A stretch of DNA of 64,000 nucleotides, taken from assembly GCA_021029095.1 (NCBI GenBank), contig JAJOHG010000011.1, forward strand, positions 1 through 64,000, in the 5' to 3' direction. Shown here in pieces: positions 33,623-46,401 of the stretch. The notes under the pieces were generated by a model. It made no database searches and was not told the origin of the DNA. It saw nothing but the letters and a program-made list of their open reading frames with translations. This DNA is from Phellopilus nigrolimitatus (taxonomy: Eukaryota; Basidiomycota; Agaricomycetes; Hymenochaetales; Hymenochaetaceae). The position numbers were made by a program, and so were the translations under genes. Numbering within the stretch: position 1 is the first letter of the stretch; every line of letters begins with the position of its first letter.

Positions 33623-36486
33623 CTACTCCTCCTGCCCATCATCGTCATCCTCGCCTAAATCAAGTTTCCTCTTCCTCCCAGGCAGCTCGGCGCCATCCCC
33701 GAACCCGACCCCGGCCTTCTTGCGCAGCGCATCGACGTCTTGCCCAGTGTCCTCCGCCCACTCGAGAACGAGGTGACGACCGAGTAAATGCGTGTGACGC
33801 AGCGCAGCATATGCATTTTCCGCTTCGTGACGCGTCGCGAAGTCGAGGAATGCGAAACCGCGTGCGCGAGCGTCGAATTTCTTCGGAAGGCGCACCGACT
33901 TGAGTTGTCCGTGCGCGCCAAACAGCGCGCGAAGGTCTTTCTTCGTTGTCTCGAATGGGACGTTTTTCACGACCATCTTAGTCGTCTTCGCTTTCGCCGA
34001 GCCCTTTTCTTCCGTGGAAGGCTTCTCGTCATCAGCACCTCGCCCCGAAAACTTGACGGACAGCGTATGGCCATCAAGCACGAATCCTTGCATACTAAGC
34101 AGTGCCTTCTTTGCAGCATCGGGAGCAGTGAAGCCCACAAAGCCAAATCCCATGCTGAGACGCGTTGCGGGCTGGCCGGGTATAGCGGGATGCTTCGGGT
34201 CGGGCTTCGTCTGGACGCGTGCGAAAGCAAAGGAGGGGAGATGCCGAAAGACAGCAGTAAGGCGCTCTGAGGTCGTTGCGAAAGAAAGGTTCTTGACGAA
34301 GAGTGTAGAACCGGGAGCGGCTTCGGCTTCATCGTTCGTGTCCAACATTTCTGTATCTTGCTGTGACGATACAGCGGGCCTCGTTTTCGCAGCCGACATA
34401 GACACCCTTCTCTCATCTTTATCGCGCGGAACGCCAGTAAAGATACCTATCGGCGCTTTCTCCAAGTAAATGATCGAGCTCCCCATCCGCCTATACGCGA
34501 CTGCCCTGAAACCCTTCGCTGCCTCATCAGCATGCACAAACTCGACCACCGCAATTGTCCCTGCTGGGGGTACCAGCACACGACTCAACTTGCCATGGGG
34601 CTCGAACATTTCACGTATTTGGTCCGCCGTCGTCCCGTAAGGGATATTCTTGACTAGGATGCAGGTGTCCAGACGACGCGTCCGCACGGCTCGGTCTGAT
34701 GACTCGAGCGAGGAGAACGACGAAAGATTAATTCCTTCGGATTCGAGATATGCTTTGGTCTCTTGGATGATATGTGTTTCGGCAAGGGCGAGCTTGACAG
34801 CCGCGGAGGTGCTGTCACCATCGCTTGAATCAGGATTGAGGATATCGGCTTTGGGAATATTCATACGATCGGCTATGGATGATGCCACTGCATCAGACTT
34901 ATCGAACAACAGTTAGTTCTATCTGAGCACTTCAAATCTATATTTATTGAGTATCGACTTACATTCATGTACAGCATACTCCAGTTAAATTCTTTCCCGG
35001 CATTCTCCTTCCGCTTTTTCTCCTTATCCTTCTTCAAATTCGTTCTATCATTGCTTTCCTCTACACCCTTCATGCCTGAGACCTTCCTTTCAACAGCGGG
35101 AAGGATGTGCAGGAGGCGGCCCTGGAAAGAGGTCTTGTCGAGCTCCTCGTACGCCTTCAAGGCGGATGTAGGGTCTGAGAAAGTGACGAAAGCGAGACCT
35201 TTAGATGACTTCGAAACTGGATCAAGGGGTATATGGACCTAGGAGGAAGAGAAATAGTTAGTATTTTATTCGCGGCGAAAAGTATGAGACAAGACAGGAA
35301 ATAAAAGCGGGGGCGAAGATCAGATAAGTTTCTACTATCTTTCCCAGAAAATCAACAACTTCCAAAAGGTCTTTGCCTCCGGAATCTGATGTCCCTATGA
35401 GCTTTGTCATCATACAAAGCCCCCGCGCTCTCGGTACAAAACAACTCGTCACCGAAACAGAAACAATTCTCACCTGCGAGATGGTGCCACAAGGCGTAAA
35501 GTAAGCTTGGATGTCGGATTGTGTACAGGAATACGAAAGATTTCGAAGAAAAAGGCGTCCAGATTGTAGAATTGTGTCAGCGGGAGAGGGTTCGTCAAAT
35601 TCCCGCTTTCCTGCTGCATCAGGTTGACCAAGCTGAAACTAGTTGTGAGCGGCAGTAAAAGAGAGAAAGTAGTGCAAGAAATTCACTTTTATCCCTTTCC
35701 TAGAACCCCCTTCGTCCCCATCCTCGTCCTCCTGCTCGAATATCTTCTCATCATCACCCTCTGTAAACCCTTTCGTCATCCGACGCTTCATCCATTCGAG
35801 GTCGTCAAGCTCTTCTACTGTACTCTGGCCTGCATCGTCAGACGTCGTAAGGGGCTTCGACTGTTCCAATGCGTCATCGTTAGTAGAAACCTGCGAAGAG
35901 GGTTCAGGTACAACGTCATTGTTCGCCCAGGTGCGTTCTTTCTTTGTTCGCGGCTGCATCACTTGCATGAACTCCTCGAGCTCCACTGCCTTCTTACCCT
36001 TGGACGTAGAGGAGGGAAGTGGGGCGATGGTGTCATCAGGCGCAGTATCTTCAGCCCTCGTTTTCTTCGACCTCGACGAGGAACCAGGTTGTTCGTCCGT
36101 TGGAGACGGACCAAGACGCAATTTCTTGTTAGGTCGCGGAGCTGGAGCATCCTTCGCACCCTTCTGCACGATGAAAAAATTGTGTGTATTAGAAATGAAT
36201 GAATAATGCCTTATTTTAGGAAATAAGAAAGAAAACGAACCTCAGCTACCTGCACGTTTATTCGCGTCGTATCAATATACGTCCGGTCAAACCACTCTTG
36301 TGCTCTTTTTGCCTCCTCATCATTTTTGAAACCAACAAACGCGAACCTACGAGACGTCCCGTCGGGCTTCTGCGCGACTTTGATGTCTGTCAGCGTCCCA
36401 CCTGGACCATCCTTTTGCAAGAAATGGTCTTTGAGACGGACTGTCGTCACATAAAGCGGCAGATTCTTTACGATTAGCCGAGACAT
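33623..36486 (-). CDS. MRD1: MRD1/RBM19, multiple RNA-binding-domain ribosome biogenesis factor
   Basis: Five exons join in frame to 810 residues: 36486-36241, 36163-35687, 35632-35474, 35238-34963 and 34897-33623. Five RRMs are visible: RRM1 at the N-terminus (RLIVKNLPLYVT, RRFAFVGF), RRM2 near 260-340 (GRLFLRNLSYSCTQ, KGLAFVTF), RRM3 near 465-540 (CILVKNIPYGTTAD), RRM4 near 585-675 (LFVKNLSFATTSE, GFGFVGF) and RRM5 near 695-775 (KMVVKNVPFETTKKD, RGFAFLDF). MRD1 binds pre-rRNA in the 90S pre-ribosome and is needed for early 18S cleavages. An acidic linker lies between RRM1 and RRM2. An upstream ATG at 36565 followed by a donor could add four residues (MSQA-V) through a tiny first exon. Confidence 0.94.
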
Positions 36487-36734
36487 AACTGCTTTTCAAA
36501 TGGAAAGAATGAGCTGAAGGCAGACAGCGGTGGCCATGAAGACGGTCGGGCTTACCTTGGGACATTTTGCGTGAAATTTTTTTCAAGCTTATAGACTTTC
36601 GGAAGTTGCCGTACCTACCTTCCTTTTACAGAACCTGGTACACTTGCTGGTGTGCTTTACTTTACCGGAAATTCACGATCGTCACCACTGCCTACACTTT
36701 GCTTCAGACTGCGACGACCGCGATCGTTGCAGCT

Positions 36735-37616
36735 ATGTCAAACAGAAACGTGGACACACGACCAGAAAAGAACGCGAGGGGAATACCAAGGGCGCCGTTC
36801 ATTGTGCGTCGCCTAGTGTTTCGCTTTGAACCCTCAGACTTATGGTCTGACGTGTAGACAGATGTCGAAGAGCACATTGGTGGACCGGACGCCGAAATCG
36901 AGCCTATCCTTTTGCGACTGCAGGATGCCCTCGCGTATGTTGAGATATTCTCATGCGCATATAATTGCCGACGTTGATATGATTTGCTTCGTAAAGGAAA
37001 TATCGATACATGGAGACTAACTTGACGCAAAGAAAAACTGCTGTCGAGGAGAAGATACCAGATATCAAAAAGACGTTAACTATGGTTGAGTTCTTGCAGG
37101 AGCGGAGGGTGCGTCGAACTTTTGCATGCGAATCGTCACATATAAGTTTATGTTCGTTGTATGCAGGAAGGGAAAGAAGAGAAACATGAAGGTCTGGGTG
37201 ACGACTTAGATGAAGATGGAGATGATGAAGCCTCGGCTCCCTCGACTCCAATACTTACGACTTTCGAGCTGAATGACACTTTGTATGCGGAGGCGGAACT
37301 TGAGGATACGGACACGGTGTATTTATGGCTTGGTGTACGTCGTGCAAGCTGATCTATCGAGATTTCTGACGCATTTATCCTCTATATCCATTAGGCGAAC
37401 GTCATGTTGTCATACAAAATTCCTGCTGCCATCGAGCTGCTACGGTCGAAGCTTAGCGTTGCCGAACAAAATCTTGAAAATCACATCTCGGATTTGGAGT
37501 ACCTTAAGGAGCAGGTGACCATAATGGAGGTGAACACTGCACGCGTCTTTAACTGGGACGTCAAGCGAAGACGACTGCAGAAGGAGAAGGAGGCGGGCGC
37601 GGGGCAAAAGGGCTAA
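36735..37616 (+). CDS. PAC10: Prefoldin subunit 3 (PAC10/VBP1)
   Basis: Five exons join in frame to 215 residues: 36735-36803, 36858-36934, 36997-37108, 37167-37334 and 37395-37616. The alpha-type prefoldin layout is clear: an N-terminal coiled coil (LLRLQDALAKYRYMETNLTQ), a beta-hairpin centre (TFELNDTLYAEAELEDTDTV, YLWLGANVMLSY) and a C-terminal coiled coil (LLRSKLSVAEQNLENHISDL), ending NTARVFNWDVKRRRLQK. Prefoldin is a hexameric cytosolic chaperone that hands actin and tubulin to CCT. Its start is about 250 bp from the divergent MRD1 start. No lesion. Confidence 0.93.
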
Positions 37617-38060
37617 AAGTGTAGCCTAGAGCTACATCAATGTGTACATACTTACTGCGCCTTTTATTTGACGAAGTGTCCTGAGTCTTTATTGGGAGTC
37701 TCTATTTTCTTTCGTCAACTTCATGTTCATAAAGATTTCTGAAGACCAATGAGATTGAATGGTTGTAATTGTGGTTCAGTAAATTCACACAAAGAGATCG
37801 GTCAGAGCTTGTATCGTCAATATGTGGGGAGGAAGGGCAAGATTATCCTCAGTGCACGAATGTGTTCGCAAAGGCGACCTATAAGGGTACATAATCCATT
37901 TCGGCTTTACAAATCACGTCGGAACTATATGGCATGTCCCGTTCTCGGACGTTCTCAGCCGCCGCTGCCCAGATAAAAATGGATTGTTCACACTGCAGTA
38001 CTTTACCCATCCTCAGCGACGTTCGTTACCGGTGTTGTGCTGTCCTCCCCCGGTCTCAGG

Positions 38061-40451
38061 ATGTCCGCGAACGCGGTAGGCAAGGCGAAAAGCATTATCG
38101 CAGAAACAAGCACCTTCGACATCCTGGACAGCAGTAATGATCCAGAGAAAGACGACCATAATCTAGATAACGGCACTGTCGAACCTTTCGATGCTCTTGC
38201 TGGCGCTGTCGCCACGAGTAAGGGCGACGGAGACTCGGATAACGACCTTGACCTTTATGGCCGTACTGAGATCGACCCGGTGTATCGCGCCAAAGCACAT
38301 CTCCTGAATAAGGCACTCGCAGAAATTGGCATGGGCAAATATCAGGTACGTTCGGAAATTTCAATACAAGATAGATTGCTAATGTCTGTTAATATTCGTA
38401 GTGGTGGTTATTCGTCGCTGCAGGATTTGGATGGTTCTCGTGAGTCATCAGGACCCAAGTATCATACATATTAAATGCTAAACTGCACCCGGAACCTTTC
38501 AGAGACAGCATCTGGCCGGTAAGAAACATTCTACGCCATAGAAGAGGATCCGGACTACGGACTCACGTCTTGCTTGCAAGCTTGTCGGTGGACTAATACT
38601 ATCTCCTGTGGTCAATGAATTTCATGTCAGCGCTCCATTTCTATCTCTCGCTCTGAATATCGGTCTCCTGGTGGGAGCCGCATTCTGGGGCTTAGGCTGT
38701 GATATTGTCGGAAGAAGGCCAGTACAACCTATAAACCTATAGATCATTGATCAATGAATTCTGAGGATTCGAATTTTTAACAGATGGGCATTCAATATCA
38801 CCCTTTTTATCTCCGGCGTCTTCGCCATAGCTGCTGGAGGGTCTCCTAATTTCGTTACGTTGGCCTCTCTCTTCGCGGTAGTAGGTGTTGGCGCGGGTGG
38901 GAATATGCCTGTTGATTCAGCTGTTTTCTTAGGTGCGTTGTATATACTACCTAAGTGCAGCTTCTCTATTTAGTCTATATCAGAATTTATACCTGGGACC
39001 CATCAGTATCTGCTGACAGTTCTGTCGATCTGGTGGGCGGCTGGTCAGCTTCTGGCCGCGTTTGTTGCCTGGCCGCTCATCGCGTCTTTTTCTTGCGAAG
39101 GCGCCAATGTATGTCTGGTCTCGATGAACCATGGCTGGCGTTACCTTCTTTTCACACTGGGCGGGCTCATGCTCGTGATGTGGTGTGTGCGCGTGTTCGC
39201 GTTTCGCTTGTTTGAGAGCCCTCGCTACCTTGTTGCGCGTGGCAAAGACGAGGAGGCTGTCGAGGTTCTGCATGCTATAGCGCGTATCAATGGCGCGCCG
39301 TGCAGTATTACGGTTGAACACCTCAGGCAAGCGAAAGCCAGCGCTGTTGCCTATTCCAAGTTGTCTGAGATAAAGAAACGAAATGGGAAGGGTGTAACGG
39401 GTGCTGCTGAGAAGAGCATTAGAGAAACATGGCTACATATTAAGGCGCTCTTTGCGACGCCGAGGATGGCGTGGTCGACGAGCCTTCTGGTTCTTCTCTG
39501 GGGTGCGCATCGTCCGGAACTTCTTTTCCTGCATTCCTTCCGCTAACAGAAGATTTGCTATATAGGTCTAATCGGCCTTGCTTCGACCTTGTCAGTTCTC
39601 ATTCTACTTGGAATCGAGATAAATCTCTCTGATATTTATCTTCTCACAGATACAACAGCTTCCTGCCCTTCCTGTATGCCAGATCTAACATCTATCGATT
39701 TCAAAACGTTTTTAAGCTGACTCTAAATAAGCTTAGCTTCAAAGGGCGCTGTGTTTGGCGATGGATCTGTCAATATTACATACAGAAACGTGCATACCTC
39801 TCCGCACTTCTTTTGAGCATATATTAATTTGCTTTGCCTCGATAGACTCTCATTCTGTCGCTGACCGGTATCCCCGGAGCCCTACTCGCCGGATGGGCTG
39901 TTGAATTACCCTTCATAGGCAGGAGGGGGACACTTATGATCTCCTGTTGTGTGTCCTACTAAATCGTTTGCTCATTCTTTTTCAATTCTGAAAATTTCCA
40001 CCAGGTGCAACAGCGATATTCCTCTTTGCGACAACGACGGCTCGGACGTCTAACGCGCTTCTCGGATGGAATTGTGGGTACAGTCTATTTAGTAATGTAA
40101 GTTGTATAATGCATTCTTACAATGTTATCGCTGATACTCGCTATCTGCAGATCATGTACGGGGTTCTCTATGCCGTCTCGCCTGAAATCTTCCCAGCAAA
40201 AGACCGAGGGACGGGCAACGGCCTTACGTCGATTGCGACACGGGTATTCGGTGTCCTGGTCGGCTCTCCTTGCAGTTTTTGTCTTTGAATACATCAGCCT
40301 AACCTATGATACTTTGTAGGCTCCGATCATCGCGCTGTTCGCAAATGTATCGACCTCGGTCCCGGTGTACATATCCGGTGCGTTGATCATCGTTTCTGGG
40401 TTCCTGGCGTTGCTCTTGCCATTCGAACCGCGGGGGAAGGCATCTCTCTGA
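38061..40451 (+). CDS. MFS transporter, SV2/SVOP-like
   Basis: Thirteen exons join in frame to 561 residues: 38061-38345, 38402-38439, 38503-38518, 38581-38717, 38784-38932, 38984-39502, 39566-39590, 39650-39673, 39732-39789, 39846-39948, 40005-40096, 40151-40258 and 40320-40451. Hydrophilic N-terminus (95 aa), then multiple membrane segments. Family marks are GAAFWGLGCDIVGRR (motif A), GVGAGGNMPVDSAVF, the cytoplasmic loop ESPRYLVARGKDEEAVEVL and, late, YAVSPEIFPAKDRGTGNG. These match the eukaryotic SVOP-like branch of the major facilitator superfamily; substrate unknown. Intron 4 appears to use a GC donor (AG|GCCAGT at 38718), the only choice that restores frame. Exons 3, 7 and 8 are 16-25 nt. 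Confidence 0.88.
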
Positions 40452-40951
40452 GCGCAATAGACTGCCGTCATGTTCTCATGAGTACTGCGCTTCCGCTACT
40501 AGGGAGTAGAAAGAATACTTGTCTACCTTGAACACCTGTATATGCTACTCTGTTTATGCTCTAAATGCTGCATATATTAGGAAGTGTTGTAGATTAGCAA
40601 ATAAAAGAATGAGGAGTATGACATTTATCTACGCAACATTTTTGACATCCTCAGCCACCGTTGTATCATGTGACGTCACGCGAACTGTGACTCTTCTCTT
40701 ATGAAAGTGGCGCGCGGTCAACATGCCCTTTGTTTCCGCCCACTGTGTCGTTACTTACTTTGCACCTCCCTTCTGTCAAAAAGAGTGAAAAGGAAACGTC
40801 TTTGGCTTGAATCACTGGGCTATACGTGTTCTCCTTAAACTGTACCGCAAGCGGTTCAACATTGCCGCGTTCATTACATAACCACAAACCTGATTTCAAT
40901 CGCATCATAATTCTGGCAGCAGACATTTGAGATGAAGTGTCAGTCTTTTAG
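40452..40951. other. Intergenic region, nothing recognised
   Basis: 3' flank of the MFS gene and the region where the 5' end of the FunK1-like gene should lie; no start exon could be linked. Confidence 0.45.
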
Positions 40952-42856
40952 CTCCCCAATGTTGCTTTCTTACAAACTTTACAAACAGACTCACTACCTC
41001 CGGAGACTTCAAAGCTGGAGTTCAACCTCATCTGGCCGGAAACGAATACGATCAAATCTTCAATCCCAAAATCGCGAAAGAGAAAGCACAAAGTTAGGAT
41101 ATTTAAGTTATCATGGATCCTTGAGGGCCAGGATCGCGAATGTGGCTTTGTTTCCGCACGCCGCAGGCTACACAGAGCACTTCCAGACCTGCCTTTTTCG
41201 AAGCAGCTGATCGGCCTTCCCGATTACGGCCCGCGCACTTTTGTACGTGACGAGGAGACCCACGAGCCGTTCAAGAAGCTTGCGGAGGAGCAGCCGCCGA
41301 GACTGCGCGTGCTGACACGCCAGGTGATGTTCAACGGCGCCTGGGTCCTGACGGACTCGGATGGGCCGAGGCAACTGTGTATGAGTGTCAGGGACGCAAT
41401 TTATGGTAAGTTCTCGATAGAATATGAGTCTTTACCACAGTAGTTTCTAACCTATGTGTTCTTTTAGGACTCCTGAATGCATTTCGAATGGGCTATGTTC
41501 ACCGCGAAGTCACTCCGGAAGGCATTTACTCTATTGATCGCCAACGCGTGCCTGCCCAAGGATATTTACTCTCCAAGTATGCACAGTTTCATTGTTTTCA
41601 ATGTATCGCATCGGGATCATGCGACTGATTGATTCTCAGAGATGGAGTCTCCATCGAAGGTGGTGCACGCGACTTTACAGGAATATTGTGGGATTTTACG
41701 ATGTGTTATAAGATAGAAGGTAGAGATAAGGGTATCACGGATGACACCGAAATATTCGTGAGCAACATATGACATTCACTGACGCGCGGACAACTCATTC
41801 CCTCACTTATAGGAGCCCACTGTTTCTACACCCACGCAATTGCTAGAAGGCCGCAATAATATCCGTCATTCTCCAATCCACGACCTGGAATCGTTTTTAT
41901 GGGTCATCCTGTCAGTGGCGACAGAAATCGTCATCAAATTTGTGGATGGTGAAAAGAAAATAAGCCTCGATTGTGAAGATTCAGATAATGAAGAAGCCGC
42001 AAACAATGATGAAGACGAGGATGAGAGTGATGTCGAAGAGGATGGTAATAGTGCGGAGGCTGTCGAAGGCAACCCTAAAGACGACCCTGGCAAGGGTGGG
42101 GATAGTAATGCCGTGAACGAAGACCAGATGGATACAGACGACGGCCAAATTCAAACTGATTTGAAGGGAGATGGTGCCGCAGACGAAAAGATGGACGAGG
42201 ATGCCGACGATAACGAAGCGAGTGAAGACGAAAGCGACCAGAACGAGAAAAAACGCAAAAGGAGCATCGAGAGCATAAAGGAGAAGAGCGAAAAGGCTAA
42301 AGGGAAGATGAAAGCCATTGTACAGGACGAGAATGAGCCTGAGCCTGGCGAGAACGCTGACGCTGAGCGACCCAGAACTACCGTGGAGGATGCGCCTAAC
42401 TCACCCAAAACTCCTTCGTCACCGCCGTCATCACCGCCGTCCCACCTCCTTCGGATCGCGGAGGACCCGCATTCGCGCGAACTGCGCACCCTGCTTGGGC
42501 CTTTCAAACATGCAGGTCTATTCACCATGCAGCGCCGTACCATGTTCGACAATCTCGACACGATGCTCGAAGGCAATGTGAACCTCGCGCCGGTCCGCCC
42601 ACTACTCTGCGCACTGCGTGCGCTCGCGGCAGAGTACTACGTGAAATGTGTGGCGCTTCATGAGCGGGATTCGAATGCGGAATTTCCGAGGGAACAGGTG
42701 GAGGAAGCATTCGCTCGCTACTTGAAAGCGTTCGAGGCGCATATGCCGACCGTAACGAACTGGATGTACTTGAAGCCAACTTCCGGGCAAAGTGCTATGT
42801 TCCGGTTTCCATCGGACATGGGATTCAAGGACGCTTTTACACGAGAACCGATATAA
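40952..42856 (+). CDS. FunK1-type fungal protein kinase, 5' end unresolved
   Basis: Four linked exons, 40952-41405, 41468-41576, 41640-41757 and 41813-42856, give about 575 residues of an otherwise open frame, but no initiator exon was found upstream of the acceptor CTTTTAG at 40945-40951. Features of the fungal-specific FunK1 kinases include FNLIWPET near the start, LIGLPDYGPRTFVRDEE, a catalytic-loop-like MGYVHREVTPEGIYSI, GILWDFTMC and the C-lobe segment SPIHDLESFLWV. The usual HRD is HRE here, a conservative change of the catalytic Asp that may reduce activity. After the C-lobe start lies an unusually long Asp/Glu-rich insert of about 110 residues (41989-42270) followed by a Lys-rich stretch. 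Cellular role unknown. Confidence 0.75.
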
Positions 42857-43627
42857 ACGGCCTCAGATTTTCGATTCTGCTCGCTTTTTAAAAGTTTTAA
42901 GCTTGACTCGTTATGTCCCTTCTTCTGGCCTGCCATTGAGCTATATGACCCTCTTTCTTGTCCCTCGCCAACGATGTGCTTTCGAGCTCGCTCATTTGAG
43001 CAAGCAAATCTATTTCACCTTACATTTCGGAGGCAATCGTATAATTTGTCCAGAAAGTGCAACTTGATTGTGTATGTTACTTGAATAGCCAGTTGGGAAC
43101 TCCGTCGCTCAGTGGCCAGGCATGTATGGCTGTGTTTGTTGTTTTGAAAAGTAGTTACTACTCCACTTGACGCCCCCGTCTGATCATGTGCCCTGACGCT
43201 TGTGTGGCTCGGGTATCGAAAACAGTATTACATACCATGCCCGAATATAGCTATGCGTATTGAAGTTCGAAAGGGAATTTTACAACCGATTCTTTTTCAA
43301 AATCAAGTGCGTTTACTTTGAAAACCGAACTTTTCGATGACAAAAATATCTTCAGCGCAAGTGTCCCGATTACCTTACGCAATAATGCGAGAGCTCCCGC
43401 AAGAACTTGAAAAAGGATTTTGATTCAAATGAGCAGTTCGACGATACAATAAAAGCTTGCCAGTTATGTACAAACGTGGACAGCAGACCCGATGCTGGAA
43501 GTACGCAATGAAAAGAAAAGAGAACTAAAGCAGGAAAGCATAGAGAGGAGACACATGAGGGAACAACGATATTTCCGGCCATAAAGAAAGTTCAATCAAC
43601 ATTCAGTCCGTTTTACACATCAGAAAC
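42857..43627. other. Convergent intergenic region
   Basis: 3' flanks of the FunK1-like gene and the double-Myb gene; AT-rich, with no element recognised. Confidence 0.5.
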
Positions 43628-46401
43628 CTAAGTGGTCATCCCGTCCCAACTCGCTCGCTTATGCTTGTTGTCACTCGCAGAAAGTAAGAGATCCTTCGGC
43701 GAGACGGCGGATTGCCCACGGTGATGGTGGACGGAACCTGCCGCCCTCCCAATGGTCTCGAATAGAGGCAACGCAGATGTGTTCGGCGCCAAGCCACTTA
43801 GCGGCCCAGTCGAGAGGCCTTTGAGTGCAGCTGATGCCATACCTTGCGTCTGCGTCTGAGCGAGGTCAAGCGCCTGTCCGCCACGCGTCTCATCCACGGT
43901 CGTGTCGATGATATCGTGGTGGGTCATGTCTCCGCCAGGCGCGTGCAAATCGAGGAAGAGCAGGTCCGAGAGGTCAAGCGACTTGAACGAGTCGTTGATA
44001 AAGGAGGTGTTAAAGAACGAAGACGGTTGCAAATTATTAGCGTGCGAAGAATTCGACTGTGAAGGGTTGGAATGCAATGGTGAGGTAGGATCTGCGTCAT
44101 GGGATAGAGAGTCATGAGAGAAGGGTGGGATATCAAATAACGATAGCGACCTGATGGGAGGTGGATGGGGCGTCGCGTGGCCTGGTGCAGGCGGCGGACG
44201 TACAGGAACACGTTCGAAGGGCGGCACAGACATAGACCGGTTGTGCAAAGACGAGTACTGGTTACTGTGAAGCTCTCGAGAAACCCGGCCGGAATGTGCT
44301 GGTGTAGCAGGCGGCGTCGCAGCCAGTTCCTGCTCCATCTGCTCCGATACGTCAGAGCTCAAACCGGCAATCTCTTCCAGTGTCTGCGGCGGCAGATGAA
44401 TAAGGGAGCTCAGGTCAGAGTCAAACAACGGGGATGCATCGGTATCGTCTTTTTGAACGCCAACCTCTGCCGTCGTGCTCGTAATCATGGGCTCGTCATC
44501 GTCATCGAGACTAATAGCCGCCAATTCATCGATGCCCGGCAGACTTGGCGTATGAAGCTGCATCGGATTAATGCTCGCCGCTTGCTGTCCCATTCCACTC
44601 AGACCCAACCCTGCGCTGTTATGACTTAGGCTAAGCTCGCTGTACGGATTCATAGAGCCTTGCGGCTGGTGCGTGCGCGCGCCGAAGATCAAGTCACCAG
44701 CATAGTTCGAGTGGTGTGTGAAGCCGCGCATACTCTGCGTCGGGAAGAGCTCAGGGTCAGAGAACGTTGAATACGCGTCGCTCGCTCCTACTTCGGATGC
44801 AAAGTCATGCGCGAACGAGTTCTGGAAGAGGTCATAGCGGTCCATGATGCCGTGAGAGAGCTGACTGAACGAGAACGGCGACGACGGCGGCGGCGAGGCA
44901 CCTCCGACAAAAGATGAGTTACTGCTCGTCGACGCGCCCGACGGGTCGAGACGTGGGTTCCCCGAAAGCCAGTCGGACGGGTCCCATGCTGACTTTCCGA
45001 TCATGTTCATGCCATCCCGTCGACCGAGAGTACTGAACGTCGAATCCATGAAGTACTCATTTACGGAAATTTGTGATGACGTCGGAGACGCCGTCGTGGT
45101 TGTCGCGGCTGAAGACCAACTGTCCATCTGCGGAGAACTGTGCTGACCAGACCAGCCCGATTGTTCGGTCGAATCCGACAGTGTTTGCGACGAGTCCGGC
45201 ATAAAGTCGGGTAAAGACATGTCAGCCAAAGGGTCAATCTGGTCGATGGTGTGCATGGTGACTTCATTCAGCATTGCCTCCGGGTTGAACTGAGTACCCT
45301 CTGGCTGCGGAGTCATCTCTTTCACCTCAACGAAAGTTGCGATAGGCTTCTTGATCTCCACGACGTCGTCGTCGTCGTCATCTGAACTTTCTTCGTCCTC
45401 GGAGCAAGCGGCGCTCTGCGGAACACTATACGAGTAGCCGGGAGTCGTTCGTGACCTCCTTCGCCGAGCAGGTGTAGTCATTCGCACCGACAGGAGTTGG
45501 TCGTCTGCAGTCACTCGAGGCGCTGACACGTTGATATCGCCCCGCTTCTTCTTTGGCACGCTCCTCGGCTTGTAGCCTGCAGCTTGGTATAGGTGGGGAA
45601 ACGCGTTCCTAAATCTGTCCCGCAAGTCTGTGGAACGACGCTTCTGCTCCTGGAAAATGGGGTCCTTGACGATAGTAGACCACACAGTACCATACTTTTC
45701 GTAGCCAGCCTTGAGCGCCTGATCTTCCTCGGCAGTGAAGGGTCGACGTTTCTTGCTCCTTGTCTTCTCAAAGAGGGACGTGCCGTCAGGAAGGGTAGAT
45801 CGCACTTTTGAAGACAAGTGGGTCTTGGCATTGGGATAGTGAAGTTTGTAGGCATCGGGGAAGAAAGTCCGGAACCTAAGAAATTTTAGGATGACATCCG
45901 CGCAAAAAGGGATGGAACAATGAAATACCTGTCTTTGAGATCCACGGGCGAGCGGTTGTCGAATTTGAGGCTCGGGTCATTGAGGATGGCTTTCCAGTTT
46001 CCAACTCCCCACTACGAAAATTTGTGATTAAATTTGAGTAACCCAGACGAAGGCGGTACACATACGATATTGCAGCCATTGACGAGCATCTGAGTTTCCT
46101 CCTCCGACCATTTCTTGCGCTGGCGTTTCTCTGGCACAGACGCGATTTTGTCCACAGGCTTCTGATCGTCGCCAGCGTGCTTGCGCATCTTGCCTTTCTT
46201 TTCGGCTGCTAGCGGAGAGCCCGACGCGATATGCGAGTCAATAGTGGTGTCGTCTCTGAAGCTCCACGCGGGTACGAGGCGAGGAGAGGATGGGAGAGCG
46301 AGCGAAACGCGTCGTTGCTTTAAGGTCGCTTGGGAACCGCTGGTTGCTGTGGGTGGGTACGGCGCGGCAAAGGAAAAAGTCGAGCTCGACGGCGCGCTCA
46401 T
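43628..46401 (-). CDS. Double-Myb telobox DNA-binding protein (TRF/Tay1-like)
   Basis: Three exons, 46401-46066, 46011-45929 and 45875-43628, join in frame to 888 residues. Two SANT/Myb repeats lie in tandem near the N-terminus. The first (about 95-150) is KKWSEEETQMLVNG, WGVGNWKAIL, then VDLKDRFRTFFP. The second (about 175-235) is KRRPFTAEEDQALKAGYEKY, WSTIVKD, then TDLRDRFRNAFP. The VDLKDRFR/TDLRDRFR third helices are the telobox signature of telomere-repeat-binding proteins (TRF1/2, Taz1, Tbf1, and two-Myb Tay1 of Yarrowia and Ustilago). The remaining 650 residues are Ser/Pro/Gln/Asp-rich with no domain, resembling a transcription-factor activation region. It could bind telomeres, TTAGGG-like promoter sites, or both; binding is inferred only. 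Confidence 0.85.

Noticed and set aside
34650..36206. Plus-strand frames opposite MRD1
   Set aside because: Antisense shadows of MRD1 exons, whose five RRMs are clear on the minus strand.
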